Shown here one piece after another: positions 7,567-16,546 of a DNA stretch of 58,802 nt. The position numbers and the translations under genes were made by a program. The notes beneath the pieces are model-generated. The model made no database searches and had not been told where the DNA came from. It saw only the letters and a list, made by a program, of their open reading frames with translations. The stretch is from Rhodococcus phenolicus. GTDB taxonomy: Bacteria; Actinomycetota; Actinomycetes; Mycobacteriales; Mycobacteriaceae. Position 1 is the stretch's first letter; each line of letters opens with the position of its first letter. The DNA lies in assembly GCF_001646785.1 (NCBI RefSeq), contig NZ_LRRH01000080.1:1-58802 (forward strand), in the 5' to 3' direction.

Positions 7567-9660
7567 TCAGGGACGCAGCGTCCACCCCTGGGTGTCGGGG
7601 CTGTCCGGTTGCCACGGCTCGGACGGGCGGTGGTGGTGTGCACCGCTGGCCGCACCCACGGGCTGCCACTGCTGCGTGGCCACCTGCGGATCCGGTTCGG
7701 GGGTCTCGGGGATCACCCCGTGGTACGGCTCGACGGCACCGCCGTACGGCGTCGGCTCGTAGTCGTTGCCCGGCAGCCGCCGCGGCTCGACGCGATAGGG
7801 GTCGACGAAATGGCTTGTGCCGGTGAGTAGTTTCGTCGGAATGTACACGCTGGCGGTGATCCCGCTGTTCGCCGCGGTATCGAAGGTCGGGCGCAGCCGG
7901 ATGGTGATGCCGTGCCGTTCGGCGAGCCGCGCCACCACGAACAGGCCCATGCGCCGGGTCGCGCCGGTCGCGTTCTCGTTGCCGGATGCCAGTCTCGCGT
8001 TGACCTCCGCGAGATCTTCGGCGGGGATGCCGATGCCCTGGTCGGCGATTTCGAGGAGCATCCCGCCGTCGACCGCGCCGGAGAACGCGAACTTGACCGT
8101 GGTGTTCGGTGGCGAGGCGCGCAGCGCGTTGTCGAGCAACTCGGCGACGAGATGGGCGACGTCGGCGACGGCGCTGCCGACGAGGTTTCCGGCCGGCATC
8201 GCGCCGATGTGCACGCGCTCGTAGTTCTCCACCTGGGACACGGCCCCCCGCAGCACGTCGCCGAGCGGTGTGTCGGGCATACGGCCGAGACGCTGCCGGG
8301 TTCCGGCGAGCACGAGCAGGGAGTCGCCGGTGCGGCGCATCCGGGCGGCGAGGTGGTCGAGCGCGAACAGACTCTGCAGCCGGGCGGGATCCTTCTCCTC
8401 GAACTCGAGCGATTCGATCAGCGAAAGCTGCTGTTCGACGAGGGTTTTGTTGCGTCGCGCGAGCGTTTCGAGCATCTCGTTGACCTGCCGCCGCAGGTGC
8501 GCCTGCTCGCCGGCGAGGCGCAGGGCCTCGAACTTCATGGTGTCCACGGCGCGAGCGACCTGGCCGACCTCCTCGACGGTGTTCACCCGGACCGGCGGCA
8601 GCACCACCGAGTCGATGTCGCCACCCTCGCGGATGCTGGTGATGGCCTCGGGCAGGTCGTGCTCGGCGGCGCGCAGCGTGTCGTCGCGCAGCCGTCGCAG
8701 CGGCCGGACGAGCGAGACCGACATGGCGATCGCGAGGACAATCGCGAGGCCGAGGACCGTGACGACGGCGATGCCGTCTCGCCACGATTCCGCGCGGGTC
8801 CGGGAGGCGAGGTCGTCGAGGGTGACGACGATCTTGTCGGCCGAGGCGTCGACGAACTCGTTGTACCCCATCAACGCGGCGAACAGAGAGTTGCGCAACG
8901 TGCCGACGTCGGCTGTCGAATCTTCGAGATTCGCGGTCAGTGCACGCCGGTTCTCGACTTCGACGATGAGCGCGTCGACCGGTGCCCGGTCGGGAACGGA
9001 ATCGGCGAGCACACGCAGCTCGGCGAGCTCGGTGCCCATCGCGGTGTTCCACATGAGCAGCGCGGATTCGGGCTCGTTGCGCAGCGCCGAGAACGCCACG
9101 ACCTGGTCGAGCAGCACCCATTGGATCGACCAGCCGTCGAGGAGGGTGTTGCCTTCGGCCAGGACCGCCGGGTTGGTCGACGAATTGATGATCGCCCGGT
9201 ACGCGTCTGTCATGCGGGAGACGAATTCGCGGACGCGTTCGTTGGCGACGAGCGGGGTCATCTGCCGCGACAGGGAGCTGGCGAGCAGCTGTTTGCCGTC
9301 CTCGAGGATCCGCGCCACCGGCGCCGCGATCGCGGGATCGAGGTTGCCGTTGCGCAGCAGATCGACGAGCACGCCTTCGTTCTCCCCGGCGATCTGCGCC
9401 CCGTTCTCGGCGGGGATGCCCAGGATCGTGGCGGCACCGGCACCGGCGACCGCGGTGCCGTACTCGGTCAGGGCCGGCAGCACGGCCACCTGCTCGGACT
9501 GGGCCGAGTAGTGCCTGGATTCCTCCAGCAGCCGGTTGACCCGGGACGCACCGAACAGGCTTGCCGCGATCACCGGCAGGCAGAGCAGCACCGCGACCTT
9601 GCGCCACAGGCGCCAGTTCTGCGGCGAAAAGGACCGTAACGGCCGCGCTGCTCGGCTCAT
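7567..9660 (-). CDS. nitrate/nitrite-sensor-domain histidine kinase (orphan)
   Basis: This 697-residue membrane sensor kinase has a transmembrane helix near residues 23-42, an extracytoplasmic helical NIT-type sensor region (about 55-300), a second transmembrane helix near 310-330 (IAVVTVLGLAIVLAIAMSV), a HAMP linker, and a coiled coil leading to the FALDHLAARMRRTGDSLLVLAG segment, whose histidine is the likely phosphoacceptor. The ATPase domain shows the N-box AELLDNALRASPP and G-box ADQGIGIP. The last ~100 residues are Pro/Gln/His-rich and probably disordered. Related Streptomyces kinases sit in conservons with a Roadblock protein, a DUF742 protein and a GTPase; none is adjacent here, nor is a response regulator. 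It is divergent from a LysR gene. Confidence 0.85.
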   Translation of the reverse strand: MSRAARPLRSFSPQNWRLWRKVAVLLCLPVIAASLFGASRVNRLLEESRHYSAQSEQVAVLPALTEYGTAVAGAGAATILGIPAENGAQIAGENEGVLVDLLRNGNLDPAIAAPVARILEDGKQLLASSLSRQMTPLVANERVREFVSRMTDAYRAIINSSTNPAVLAEGNTLLDGWSIQWVLLDQVVAFSALRNEPESALLMWNTAMGTELAELRVLADSVPDRAPVDALIVEVENRRALTANLEDSTADVGTLRNSLFAALMGYNEFVDASADKIVVTLDDLASRTRAESWRDGIAVVTVLGLAIVLAIAMSVSLVRPLRRLRDDTLRAAEHDLPEAITSIREGGDIDSVVLPPVRVNTVEEVGQVARAVDTMKFEALRLAGEQAHLRRQVNEMLETLARRNKTLVEQQLSLIESLEFEEKDPARLQSLFALDHLAARMRRTGDSLLVLAGTRQRLGRMPDTPLGDVLRGAVSQVENYERVHIGAMPAGNLVGSAVADVAHLVAELLDNALRASPPNTTVKFAFSGAVDGGMLLEIADQGIGIPAEDLAEVNARLASGNENATGATRRMGLFVVARLAERHGITIRLRPTFDTAANSGITASVYIPTKLLTGTSHFVDPYRVEPRRLPGNDYEPTPYGGAVEPYHGVIPETPEPDPQVATQQWQPVGAASGAHHHRPSEPWQPDSPDTQGWTLRP

Positions 9661-9823
9661 GGAAGGACCGATTCCTTTCGAGCTTCGGGCACCACCGGGC
9701 CTGGGGAAACGGCGTTATACACGAATATGGCGATGTCGAAACAGATTTCGGGGGGATTCAGGAGGTCAGACTAGGAATGGCGCATGCCGCGCACAAGGTG
9801 CGAGGCACATTCGAATAGCAGAT

Positions 9824-9839
9824 ATATGTCTGGACATAT
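9824..9839. promoter_or_regulatory. perfect dyad between the kinase and LysR genes
   Basis: ATATGTC-TG-GACATAT is a perfect 7+7 inverted repeat in the 251-base divergent region. It lies 72 bases before the LysR start and about 165 bases before the kinase start. It is a natural candidate for the LysR protein's own operator. The rest of the intergenic region shows nothing else I can support. Confidence 0.5.
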
Positions 9840-9911
9840 GTGTCGAATCGGACTACGCACGGGTTAAGATCCGGTGGAATTTCACAGTGGGGCCGGGTGT
9901 GGGGAGACAGG

Positions 9912-10835
9912 GTGGATTTGCGACGGGTCGACCTCAACCTGCTCGTGGTGCTCGACGCGCTGCTCACGGAGTGCAACGTGACCCGGGCCGCGCGTCGCCT
10001 GCACATGTCGCAACCGGCCACCAGCACCGCCCTGGCGAGGCTGCGACGGCAGCTCGAAGACCCGATCCTCGTCAAGGACGGCCGCTCGCTGCGCCCGACG
10101 CCTCGTGCGCTGGCGTTGGCCGAACCTCTGCGCAGCGTGCTGGCGACCGTCGAACGGTCGATTCTCAGCCCCCCGGACTTCGACCCGGCCCGCGACTCGC
10201 GCGTGTTCACCGTGCTCGCGGGTGACTACGCCGAGGTCGCGTTGCTCCGGGTGCTGATGCGGTCCGACCGGTACCGGGCCACCGCCGTGCAGTTCGACCT
10301 GCGACCCGTCACCGGGCGGAGCCTGGCCGCATTCCACCGCCACGACGTGGACCTGGCGGTCCTGCCCGACCATCTCCTCGAACAACCACAGTTCGACCGC
10401 TGCGGCCGGGCGCTCGTACTCACCGACCGGTTCGTCGGGGCGGTGTGGCACGGTCATCCCTACCGCGGGAACGAGCTCACCCCGGAGGTCCTCGCCCGAT
10501 ACCCGATGCTGTCGTACGCACCCCACGACGGCGTCAGCCACCTCGACCGGTCACTCGCGCGCGCCGGTGTGCACGCCCGGATCGGAGCGACCACCTCGAA
10601 CGTCGCGGTGATGCCGTATGCGCTGGAGGAAACCCACCTGGTCACCCTCCTGCCCGCGCGGATGGCGGCACGGCTCGCCGGAAGCGCGGACATCCGCATC
10701 CTCGAGCCGGCATTCGCGCTGGCGCCGGTGCGGCAGTACGCGGTGTGGCACGAAGTGCACGAGTCCGATCCCGCGCACACCTGGCTGCGCGGACAGATCG
10801 TCGAGATGTCCGGCCTCGTTGCGCGGGTTGGCTGA
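9912..10835 (+). CDS. LysR-family transcriptional regulator
   Basis: This 307-residue regulator starts with a winged helix-turn-helix (VDLNLLVVLDALLTECNVTRAARRLHMSQPATS...LARLRRQLEDPI, residues 4-60), followed by a periplasmic-binding-like effector domain. The order VDLNLL/VTRAARRL with DPILVKDG is close to the NodD/PcpR-like branch of the family. I chose GTG 9912, preceded by GGGGAGACAGG; an ATG at 9840 would put the start inside the dyad operator. It is followed 102 bases later by the urate-degradation genes on the same strand, so they or the divergent kinase are candidate targets. The effector is unknown. Confidence 0.85.
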   Translation: MDLRRVDLNLLVVLDALLTECNVTRAARRLHMSQPATSTALARLRRQLEDPILVKDGRSLRPTPRALALAEPLRSVLATVERSILSPPDFDPARDSRVFTVLAGDYAEVALLRVLMRSDRYRATAVQFDLRPVTGRSLAAFHRHDVDLAVLPDHLLEQPQFDRCGRALVLTDRFVGAVWHGHPYRGNELTPEVLARYPMLSYAPHDGVSHLDRSLARAGVHARIGATTSNVAVMPYALEETHLVTLLPARMAARLAGSADIRILEPAFALAPVRQYAVWHEVHESDPAHTWLRGQIVEMSGLVARVG

Positions 10836-10937
10836 TCCTCCAAATCGGGCCGGACGCTCCCCGTCGACTTTGTCGCGGTGTTCCCGTTGCCGTGGCCGCC
10901 GATCCGTCAAGGTGGAGGGGAACAGATCGGAGGAACC

Positions 10938-11453
10938 GTGCACTGTGCGACATTCGATGCGCTGCCCGACGACGAGGCCGTCGCGCTCTTGCAGACGTGC
11001 TGCAGCAGTCCCGCGTGGGCGCATCGGGTGGCCGCGGCCCGGCCGTACGGCAACCGCGATGCCCTGCTGCGGGCCGCGGCCGATCTCGCCCTCACTCTGA
11101 GCGACGCCGAACTCGCTGACGCCTTGTCCGGGCATCCGCGGATCGGTGAGCGCAGCGACAGTGCGGCATCGCAGCGGGAACAGGCGTCCGTGGCGACCTC
11201 GACCGCGGAGGTGCGCGCGGCGCTGGCCGCCGGGAACCGCGCCTACGAGGAGAAGTTCGGGCACGTGTACCTCGTGCGTGCCGCGGGTCGTTCGGCCGGT
11301 GAACTGCTCGGGATCCTGAACCGGCGGCTGGGCCACGACGCCGAGACCGAGCGCGGGGAGGTTCGTGCCGCGCTCGCCGACATCAACCGCCTGCGGCTGG
11401 AACTGCTGATCGACGGTGCGGCCGGCGCGGAGGGCACTGGAGGTAACGAGTGA
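10938..11453 (+). CDS. uraD: 2-oxo-4-hydroxy-4-carboxy-5-ureidoimidazoline (OHCU) decarboxylase
   Basis: This 171-residue enzyme catalyses the last step of the urate-to-(S)-allantoin conversion, decarboxylating OHCU. The family signature ALSGHPRIGE is present, with the catalytic His at residue 66, and the C-terminal half has the conserved YEEKFGHVYLVRAAGRS motif. The GTG start at 10938 has GGAGGA just upstream. The stop overlaps the GTG start of the next gene (GTGA). With the hydrolase and uricase that follow, it forms a complete urate-to-allantoin operon in which this third-step enzyme comes first. Confidence 0.92.
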   Translation: MHCATFDALPDDEAVALLQTCCSSPAWAHRVAAARPYGNRDALLRAAADLALTLSDAELADALSGHPRIGERSDSAASQREQASVATSTAEVRAALAAGNRAYEEKFGHVYLVRAAGRSAGELLGILNRRLGHDAETERGEVRAALADINRLRLELLIDGAAGAEGTGGNE

Positions 11454-11773
11454 GCACTGTGAGTACACACATCCTCGACGCCACCGCCGGCGTTCCTGCC
11501 ACCGGAGTGACGGTGACGCTCGCGAGCGGGGGCACGCCCCTCGCGTCCGGGGTCACCGACGACGACGGCCGCATCGGTTCGTTCGGCGATGTTCCGCTCG
11601 AGCCGGGCACGTACACCCTCACGTTCGCCACCGGCGGGTACTTCGAGGCGCGCGGCACCGAGTCGTTCTATCCGGAGGTCGTCGTGACCTTCCGCGTCCC
11701 GCACGACGACCGGCACCTCCACGTGCCGCTGCTGCTGTCGCCGTTCTCGTACTCCACCTACCGAGGGAGCTGA
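11450..11773 (+). CDS. uraH: 5-hydroxyisourate hydrolase (transthyretin-like)
   Basis: This 107-residue protein hydrolyses 5-hydroxyisourate, the product of uricase, to OHCU. It begins with STHILDATAG, which carries the first active-site histidine, and ends with the diagnostic YRGS tetrapeptide; the length is typical of the transthyretin-related family. The GTG start overlaps the preceding stop, and the uricase gene follows after three bases, so all three urate steps are translated from one mRNA. Confidence 0.95.
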   Translation: MSTVSTHILDATAGVPATGVTVTLASGGTPLASGVTDDDGRIGSFGDVPLEPGTYTLTFATGGYFEARGTESFYPEVVVTFRVPHDDRHLHVPLLLSPFSYSTYRGS

Positions 11774-11776
11774 TCC

Positions 11777-12700
11777 GTGGACCCTGTGCCCGTGAACCAC
11801 CTGACCGGCCGGATCGTTCTCGGCCCGAATCGGTACGGCAAGGCCGAGAACCGGGTCGTGCGCATCTACCGCGACACCGTCCGGCACGAGATCCGCGACC
11901 TGAACGTCACGTCGAGCCTGCGCGGCGATTTCGACGCTGCGCACGTGACGGGCGATCAGCACGCCGTGCTGCCCACCGACAGTCAGAAGCAGACGATCTT
12001 CGCCTACGCCGCGACGCACCTGCGCGGGTCGGTCGAGGACTACGGGCTTGCGCTCGCCCGGCACTTCGTCGACGACATCGGTCCGGTGTCCTCCGCGCGC
12101 ATCGAGATCGAGGACTTCCCGTGGGAGCGTGTCGGAGATCATCCGCACACGTGGACCCGGAAGGGCTCGGAGGTGCGTACCGCCGCGATCACCGTCTCCG
12201 GTGCCGGGGGCACCCGCCGGGAATGGGTCGTCGCGGGGCTGAAGGATCTGGTGGTCCTCAAGTCCACCGGCTCCGAGTTCTCCGGGTTCCTCGAGGATCC
12301 GTTCACGGTGCTCGAACCCACCGACGATCGCGTTCTCGCGACCAGTCTCGTCGTCCGGTGGCGGTACGCGCACACCGACGCCGACTGGGACCGGACCTAC
12401 GCGGGTGTTCGCGCGGTGATGCTCGACCGGTTCGCGAACCTGCAGTCGAAAGCCTTGCAGCAGACCCTGTTCGAGATGGGACGCGCGGTCCTCGAGGCAT
12501 TCCCGTATCTCGCGGAGATCCGCCTGCAGGCGCCCAACAAGCATCATTTCCTGTACGACCTCGACGCTTTCGGTATCCCGAACCGCGGCGAGGTGTTCCA
12601 CGCCGACGACCGTCCGTACGGGCTCATGCACGTGACCGTGCAACGTGAGGACGCTCCCGAGGCCGGCATCGCCTGGGACGAATACACCGGGCGTGCCTGA
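11777..12700 (+). CDS. uox: urate oxidase (uricase)
   Basis: This 307-residue cofactor-free uricase oxidises urate with O2 to 5-hydroxyisourate and H2O2. The conserved YGKAENR (catalytic Lys near residue 22), LPTDSQKQTIFAYA (Thr67-Asp68 pair) and QAPNKHHFLYDL (active-site Asn/His near residue 255) are all present, as in the two tandem T-fold domains of the family. The start is GTG 11777. Its stop is two bases from the stop of the convergent PucR gene (TGAGCTCA). The hydrogen peroxide produced would be handled by general peroxidases. Confidence 0.95.
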   Translation: MDPVPVNHLTGRIVLGPNRYGKAENRVVRIYRDTVRHEIRDLNVTSSLRGDFDAAHVTGDQHAVLPTDSQKQTIFAYAATHLRGSVEDYGLALARHFVDDIGPVSSARIEIEDFPWERVGDHPHTWTRKGSEVRTAAITVSGAGGTRREWVVAGLKDLVVLKSTGSEFSGFLEDPFTVLEPTDDRVLATSLVVRWRYAHTDADWDRTYAGVRAVMLDRFANLQSKALQQTLFEMGRAVLEAFPYLAEIRLQAPNKHHFLYDLDAFGIPNRGEVFHADDRPYGLMHVTVQREDAPEAGIAWDEYTGRA

Positions 12701-12702
12701 GC

Positions 12703-14184
12703 TCAGGTCAGCGCCCGCACGGCCAGGAACACATCGAGCCGGTCGCCGGTGTGTGCGAGGTTGCGTCCGGTGAGCGCCTCGACGCGTCCGATCCGGTAGC
12801 GCACAGTGTTGGGGTGCAGGTGCAGCCGATCCGCGGTGCGCCGCCACGAGCCGTCGCAGTCCAGGAACGCCTCGAGGGTGGTCATCAGGCCGGCCCGGCT
12901 GCGGCGGTCGTAGTCGAGGACCTGCCCCAGGGTGCGGTCGGCGAACGCGCGGCGCACCCGGTCGGGCACCGCGGCCAGCAGACCCACCGCGGAATCCAGT
13001 TCCGCGGCCCGCACCGACACCTGATCGGCGTCCTCACGCGCGATGGCCGCGGCGGCCTGGGCCGAGCGGATCCCGCCGTCGATCGACTCACCGGCACACG
13101 TGCCGCTCACCCCGGCGGCGATCCGTCCGCCGGCGAGCGCGGGGGTGAGACGACCGAGCCGGCGCCCGAGTGCCGTGATGATGCAGGACCCGGTGCCCGG
13201 CACCACCGCGACGACGCGTCCGCCCGCGTCGATCCCGGTCACACACGACGGCAGCGCATCGTGCACCGCGGCGCGCAGGGCGATCCGCTGTTCGGGGGTC
13301 GCGGCGGGTGCGCGCTCGACGACGACCGCCACGAGCGGGGTGCCCGACGGGTGGGCCGCCCCGACCACGTCCGCCAGGTGCCGCGCGTCCGAGGTCTCCC
13401 ACACCGCACGCCGCCGGTCCTCGCGCCGTACCCGCTCGAGTGCGGCGACCGTCGCGAGTTCCGTGAACGCGTCGAGGCATTCCTCGGGGCCGGCCGTCCC
13501 CGGCCCGAGTGCGAGGAACCACGCCGTCGTGCGGTCGCGCAGGGCTGCACCGACCGGCAGCACCGTGTGTCCGCCGCCGGTCGTGGCGGGGAAGCGCGGT
13601 GTGGTCAGCGCGGTCGTGCAGATCGCGTCGACCGCGGTTTCGTCCACCGGGCCGTTCCCGGCCACGAGGGTGCCGGTCGCGGTGAACAACCATGCCGGAA
13701 CATCGAATTCGCGGCACAGCCGGGCGAGAAGATCGTCGAGCGCGTGACCGTCCGCGAACGCGGCGAGCAACCTGCGCTGGCGGGCCAGGCCGGTCTGCAG
13801 CCGGTCCATCCGGGCACCGGACCACTGCCGGGTCATGAACTCGATGACTCGGCTGAACGGCACCTCGTCGGGTACCGCCAGCAACGGTAGATCGTGCCGC
13901 ACACAGGCATCGACGAAGTCCGCGGGCACCTCGCCGAACAGGGCCTCTCCGGCCGCGACGGCCGCGACCCCGGACCGGACGAGATGCGCGACGAACACCT
14001 CCGAGTCCTCCGGCGCGCGCCGCCACACGAGCCCCGTGAACACCACCGATCCGGTGCTGACGTAGCGGGTCGGGTCGGGCATGTCGGTGGTGCACGCGCG
14101 GTGCACCGGGCGGGTGAGCGCCGCGGCGCCGTGGAGGAGCCGGATACCGAGATCGGGTGCGTCGAGGACGTCCTGCAGCAGCAC
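12703..14184 (-). CDS. pucR: PucR-family purine catabolism regulator
   Basis: This 493-residue regulator has an N-terminal PucR sensory domain (about residues 1-120, beginning MLLQDVLDAPDLGIRLLHG), a central GGDEF-like/CdaR region, and the C-terminal HTH_30 domain TADRLHLHPNTVRYRIGRVEALTGR. In B. subtilis PucR activates the purine degradation genes. Here the gene is convergent with uricase and divergent from the 8-oxoguanine-deaminase-like gene and xanthine dehydrogenase, so both blocks are likely targets. I chose GTG 14182-14184, eight bases after GGAAGGAG; the GTG at 14193 lies right on that ribosome-binding site. Confidence 0.9.
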   Translation of the reverse strand: MLLQDVLDAPDLGIRLLHGAAALTRPVHRACTTDMPDPTRYVSTGSVVFTGLVWRRAPEDSEVFVAHLVRSGVAAVAAGEALFGEVPADFVDACVRHDLPLLAVPDEVPFSRVIEFMTRQWSGARMDRLQTGLARQRRLLAAFADGHALDDLLARLCREFDVPAWLFTATGTLVAGNGPVDETAVDAICTTALTTPRFPATTGGGHTVLPVGAALRDRTTAWFLALGPGTAGPEECLDAFTELATVAALERVRREDRRRAVWETSDARHLADVVGAAHPSGTPLVAVVVERAPAATPEQRIALRAAVHDALPSCVTGIDAGGRVVAVVPGTGSCIITALGRRLGRLTPALAGGRIAAGVSGTCAGESIDGGIRSAQAAAAIAREDADQVSVRAAELDSAVGLLAAVPDRVRRAFADRTLGQVLDYDRRSRAGLMTTLEAFLDCDGSWRRTADRLHLHPNTVRYRIGRVEALTGRNLAHTGDRLDVFLAVRALT

Positions 14185-14358
14185 GATCGTCACTCCTTCC
14201 GGGCGAGGACCGACAGCAACCGCCACCGGATCCGCGGGATTGGACGATCGCACAATAGGAAGCCGCTGTTTCGATTCGGTTTCGTCGATGCTGCACGCGA
14301 TATTGCGGCCGATTCGGAGGTTGACTGGAACTGTTCGCAAGGGTGAGGAGCAGCGCCG

Positions 14359-15732
14359 ATGAATCCGCAACAGCCGACGGCCCCGATCGTGATCCGCAAC
14401 GCCTACGTGGTGACGATGGACGCCGCCCGTACCGAGCACCGCCGCGGATACGTCGTCGTGGACGGTAGTCGCATCACCGAGGTCGGTGCCGGTGAACCGG
14501 CCGGATACGATCGCGCCACGGTCGTCGACGGCAGCGGATGCGTGGTCACGCCCGGATTGATCAACACCCATCACCACCTGTACCAGTGGATCACCCGTGG
14601 GCTCGCGGTCGACCACACGCTGTTCGAATGGCTCACCACGCTCTATCCCGTGTGGGCCGGGATCGACGCCGACGCCGTGCACGTCGCGGCGAAGGGCGCG
14701 CTCGCGCACCTCGCGAAAACCGGGTGCACGACGAGCACCGACCACCATTACGTCGTGCCCCGCGACGGCGGCGACGTGTTCGGCGCGGAGATCGCCGCGG
14801 CCGCCGAGGTCGGAATCCGGTTCCATCCGTGCCGCGGTTCGATGGATCTGGGCACCAGCGCCGGGGGCCTGCCGCCGGACCACATCGTCGAGGACCTCGA
14901 CGCGATCCTCGACGGCAGCCGGCAGGCGGTCGAGCAGTGGCACGATCCGTCGTTCGATTCGATGCTGCGGATCGCGCTGGCGCCGTGCTCACCGTTCTCC
15001 GTGACCACCGAGCTGCTGCGCCGATCCGCGGTGCTGGCCCGCGATCTCGGGGTGCGCCTGCACACGCACCTCGCCGAGACGCTCGACGAACAGGAATTCT
15101 GCCTCGAACGGTTCGGTTGCAACCCCGTGCAGTACATGGAGTCGCTCGGCTGGACCGGCCCGGACGTCTGGTACGCGCACGCCGTGCACCTCGACGACCG
15201 CGACATCGGTGTCCTGGCCGCATCCGGCACCGGAGCCGCGCATTGTCCGACCTCGAACGGCAGGCTCGGCGCGGGTATCGCGCGTGCCGCCGACCTGTAC
15301 GCGGCGGGAGTGCCGCTCGGTCTCGGCGTGGACGGCGCCGCCAGCAACGAATCGTGCTGCATGCTCGAGGAGGCTCACCATGCGGCACTGTTCGCCCGCG
15401 CCCGCAGCGGGCCCCGTGCGATGACGGTGCGGCAGAGCCTCGAGCTCGCCACGATCGGCGGAGCCCGAGTGCTGGGCAGGGAGAACGAGCTCGGATCCGT
15501 CGAGGTGGGCAAACTCGCCGATCTCGCGCTGTGGCGCATCGACACGCTCGCGCACTCCGGGATCACCGACCCGGTCGCGGCGATCGTGCTGGGTTCGCAG
15601 CCGCCCCTCGAACTGCTGTTGATCAACGGCCGCGAGGTGGTGCGCCGTGACGAGGTCCTCACGGTGGACGAGGACACCGTCGCGGGTGAGGTCGCCGCCG
15701 CGCACCGCGCCCTCGTCGCGAAAGCGGGGTGA
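14359..15732 (+). CDS. 8-oxoguanine deaminase-like amidohydrolase
   Basis: This 457-residue enzyme belongs to the ATZ/TRZ-like amidohydrolases (cytosine/guanine deaminase clan). Metal ligands are visible in LINTHHHLYQW, LHTHLAET and GLGVDGAASNES, and the stretch CTTSTDHHYVVP is typical of 8-oxoguanine deaminases, which turn 8-oxoguanine directly into urate. Isoxanthopterin deaminases are close relatives. The gene lies divergent from pucR and four bases before the xanthine dehydrogenase FAD gene, which favours a purine substrate whose product is urate. A paralogue lies at 22625-23980. Confidence 0.85.
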   Translation: MNPQQPTAPIVIRNAYVVTMDAARTEHRRGYVVVDGSRITEVGAGEPAGYDRATVVDGSGCVVTPGLINTHHHLYQWITRGLAVDHTLFEWLTTLYPVWAGIDADAVHVAAKGALAHLAKTGCTTSTDHHYVVPRDGGDVFGAEIAAAAEVGIRFHPCRGSMDLGTSAGGLPPDHIVEDLDAILDGSRQAVEQWHDPSFDSMLRIALAPCSPFSVTTELLRRSAVLARDLGVRLHTHLAETLDEQEFCLERFGCNPVQYMESLGWTGPDVWYAHAVHLDDRDIGVLAASGTGAAHCPTSNGRLGAGIARAADLYAAGVPLGLGVDGAASNESCCMLEEAHHAALFARARSGPRAMTVRQSLELATIGGARVLGRENELGSVEVGKLADLALWRIDTLAHSGITDPVAAIVLGSQPPLELLLINGREVVRRDEVLTVDEDTVAGEVAAAHRALVAKAG

Positions 15733-15736
15733 GGTC

Positions 15737-16546
15737 ATGGATCTGCACACCGTCACCGACTACACGGTCGCCCGTGATCGCGTCGATCTCGTGACCGAGC
15801 CGGGCACGGCATTCGTCGGAGGGGGAACGTGGTTGTTCTCCGAACCGCAGCCGCACCTGACACGACTGCTGGATCTGACGGGTCTCGGGTGGCCGGCGCT
15901 CACCGCCGACGACGACGGGATCGAGATCGCCGCGACCTGCACCGTGGAGCAGATCGCGGCGCTGTCCGATTCCGGAATGTGGACTGCGGCACCGCTGTTC
16001 CGGCAGTGCGCGTCCGCGCTGCTGGCGTCGTGGAAGATCTGGAAACGTGCGACGGTCGGTGGCAACCTGTGTCTGTCGTTTCCGGCCGGTGCCATGATCT
16101 CCCTGGTCGCGGCCCTCGACGGAACCGTGCTGATCTGGTCTCCGGACGGAACCGATCGTCGAATGCCGCTGGCGGACTTCGTGACCGGGAGTGCCGCCAA
16201 CGCTCTCGGCGCCGGCGAAGTCCTACGCAGCATCCACATACCTGTCCGATCGTTGGAGGCGCGCACCGCGTTCCGGAAGATCGCGTTGTCTCCGCTCGGG
16301 CGGTCGGGTGCGGTCGTGATCGGCCGCCGGGACCGGGACGGGACGTTCGTGCTGACCGTCACCGCCGCCACCGACCGTCCGTACGCGCTGAGATTCGACC
16401 GTATTCCCGGCCCGGGAGAATTGGGGAACACACTGCGCGAACGGATTCCGGTTCCGGCGTACCTCACCGATGCACACGGCGCGGCGGACTGGCGACGTGC
16501 GGTCACCGCCGTGCTCGCCGGTGAGATCTGTGAGGAGCTGTCGTGA
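15737..16546 (+). CDS. xanthine dehydrogenase FAD-binding subunit
   Basis: This 269-residue FAD subunit of a molybdenum hydroxylase passes electrons from the iron-sulfur clusters to NAD+. The FAD loops FVGGGTWLF and RATVGGNLCLSFPAG are present. The domain lacks an NAD motif I can identify with certainty. ATG 15737 follows GAGGTC, and the stop overlaps the GTG of the large subunit (GTGA). It belongs with the 900-residue Fe-S/molybdopterin protein as a two-gene xanthine dehydrogenase. Confidence 0.88.
   Translation: MDLHTVTDYTVARDRVDLVTEPGTAFVGGGTWLFSEPQPHLTRLLDLTGLGWPALTADDDGIEIAATCTVEQIAALSDSGMWTAAPLFRQCASALLASWKIWKRATVGGNLCLSFPAGAMISLVAALDGTVLIWSPDGTDRRMPLADFVTGSAANALGAGEVLRSIHIPVRSLEARTAFRKIALSPLGRSGAVVIGRRDRDGTFVLTVTAATDRPYALRFDRIPGPGELGNTLRERIPVPAYLTDAHGAADWRRAVTAVLAGEICEELS

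Noticed and set aside
6611-9607. Frame joining antisense-like sequence of the kinase gene to the amidohydrolase
   Set aside because: Only the part from 7510 down matches a family; the upstream part is a frame-shifted shadow of the kinase gene.
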